Shown piece by piece: positions 63,187 through 64,000 of a stretch of DNA of 64,000 nucleotides. The stretch comes from an uncultured Roseburia sp. (GTDB lineage: Bacteria; Bacillota; Clostridia; Lachnospirales; Lachnospiraceae): the NCBI GenBank assembly GCA_934317215.1, contig CAKREH010000004.1:62001-126000 (forward strand). Direction: 5' to 3'. The notes beneath the pieces were generated by a model, which ran no database searches, was not told where the DNA came from, and was given only the letters and a program-made list of their open reading frames with translations. A program made the position numbers and the translations under genes. Position 1 is the first letter of the stretch, and each line of letters starts with the position of its first letter.

Positions 63187-64000
63187 ATGAAGAGAAAATT
63201 TACAAGGGTGGCGGCTGTACTGTGCGGTATGTCGCTGTTATTGACCGGATGCCGGATCGGAAATAAAAATATTGTGGTTTCAAACATATTAAATGACCGT
63301 CAGGTATTCAAAATCGAAGGAACTGTCTGCAGTTTAAAAGAGGCGCGGATTTATCTGACCAATTATCAGAATATCTACGGAACAGCTTATGGCGTAGATC
63401 TCTGGAAGCATGATTTCGGGGATGATTCTCTGGTAAAATATATCAAAGCAGTCACAATGGAAGAATTAACCCAGGTGGTCAGCATGGATCTGCTTGCACA
63501 GTCAAGGGAAGTTGTGCTTTCGGAGGATGAACTCTCTGCGATAGCAGAGGCGGCAGCAGAATATTATGCATCACTTTCGAAAGAAGAAAATACTTATCTT
63601 GAAGTGACGGAGAGCGATATCAGCGAATATTATCAACATTACGCATTAGCGCAGAAACTTTATAATTCGCTGACAAACAGTGTAAATGAGGAAGTCAGTG
63701 ATGATGAGGCGCGTGTGATCGAGATCATGCAGATCTTTGTCGCGGACAGTACAAAGGCGAGTGATGTAGCTGCAAAGTTAGAGCGCGGAGATGATTTCGC
63801 ATCTGTGGCAAATAACTATAATGAGCTATCTTCCATACAGACTACGGTAGCCAGGGATGAACTGCCCAAAGAGGTCGAGGAGGTTGCATTCAATCTCGAT
63901 AATGGTCAGACTTCTTCTATGATCCAGGCAGACAAAGGGTTTTATTTTATTAAATGCCTGAATAAATATAATGAGGAACTGACAGAGGCAAACAAGTCAA
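63187..64000 (+). CDS. PrsA/SurA-like peptidyl-prolyl isomerase lipoprotein, 3' end outside window
   Basis: 271 codons visible. Lipoprotein signal MKRKFTRVAAVLCGMSLLLT with lipobox cysteine near residue 22, then a helical SurA_N-like chaperone region, and from about residue 175 a PPIC rotamase domain (ARVIEIMQIFVADSTKASDV, DDFASVANNYNE, KGFYFIKCL). It would fold secreted proteins outside the membrane. The ribosome site is weak (TTGGGT). The gene runs off the window. Confidence 0.85.
   Translation, partial: MKRKFTRVAAVLCGMSLLLTGCRIGNKNIVVSNILNDRQVFKIEGTVCSLKEARIYLTNYQNIYGTAYGVDLWKHDFGDDSLVKYIKAVTMEELTQVVSMDLLAQSREVVLSEDELSAIAEAAAEYYASLSKEENTYLEVTESDISEYYQHYALAQKLYNSLTNSVNEEVSDDEARVIEIMQIFVADSTKASDVAAKLERGDDFASVANNYNELSSIQTTVARDELPKEVEEVAFNLDNGQTSSMIQADKGFYFIKCLNKYNEELTEANKS

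Overview
The window looks like a chromosomal segment of a low-GC, Gram-positive gut anaerobe of the Lachnospiraceae, most like Roseburia or Agathobacter. This is inferred from gene content and layout: one-piece PurL, split transketolase, a two-gene L-ribulokinase/isomerase unit, YesMN-type two-component genes beside an ABC sugar importer that lacks its own ATPase, MBOAT/DHHW genes, and AddAB. Ribosome sites are strong GGAGG types and many promoters have an extended -10 (TGnTATAAT-like). I saw no rRNA, tRNA or CRISPR array.

Layout: 1-1.4 kb holds the tail of a DinG/Rad3-type helicase and a LysR regulator. 1.7-5.5 kb is purL. 5.7-20.4 kb is a uronate/hemicellulose locus: GH43, GH88 and GH31 glycosidases, a galactose-binding-like protein, a sugar ABC importer, a YesM/YesN sensor-regulator pair, and kduI-kduD. 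Two broken genes lie inside it, a pectin-lyase-fold N-terminus and a ROK-family gene. Three promoters of the locus share A-tract direct repeats about 21 bp apart, the likely regulator sites. The proposed route is import of a short oligosaccharide, trimming in the cytoplasm, release of an unsaturated uronic acid by GH88, and conversion by KduI and KduD.

20.4-22.4 kb is accessory DNA: a Cys-rich small protein, a Fic protein with an internal deletion, and a broken AAA-ATPase/nuclease gene. 22.5-25.6 kb is a lipoprotein-MBOAT-DHHW cassette for surface O-acylation, followed by a convergent PHP phosphatase. 26.6-32.7 kb is the lower-glycolysis cluster gap-pgk-tpiA-(SGNH protein)-gpmI. 33.0-36.9 kb is purC-purF-purB. 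37.0-47.3 kb covers fucO, a TetR regulator, araB-araA, transaldolase, split transketolase, araD and galM: L-arabinose enters at AraA/AraB/AraD and flows into the non-oxidative pentose phosphate reactions.

47.3-53.2 kb is a patchwork of accessory genes and gene debris: a receiver-domain scrap, a full-length AAA-ATPase/PD-(D/E)XK protein, a stand-alone ATPase, a nuclease scrap, three small lipoprotein/flavin-type genes and a membrane-protein scrap. 53.3-64 kb is housekeeping: addB, addA, maf, a small conserved protein, an FAD-dependent dehydrogenase and the start of a PrsA-like lipoprotein.

The most unusual features are non-coding. Two long nested inverted-repeat elements (38328-38640 and 43551-43743) would each fold into a long stem capped by two hairpins; the first is flanked by a direct repeat, as after transposition. 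The 3' ends of pgk, araB and the transaldolase gene are each partly duplicated just after the stop codon, and at pgk and the transaldolase gene an inverted copy lies between or overlaps the direct copies.
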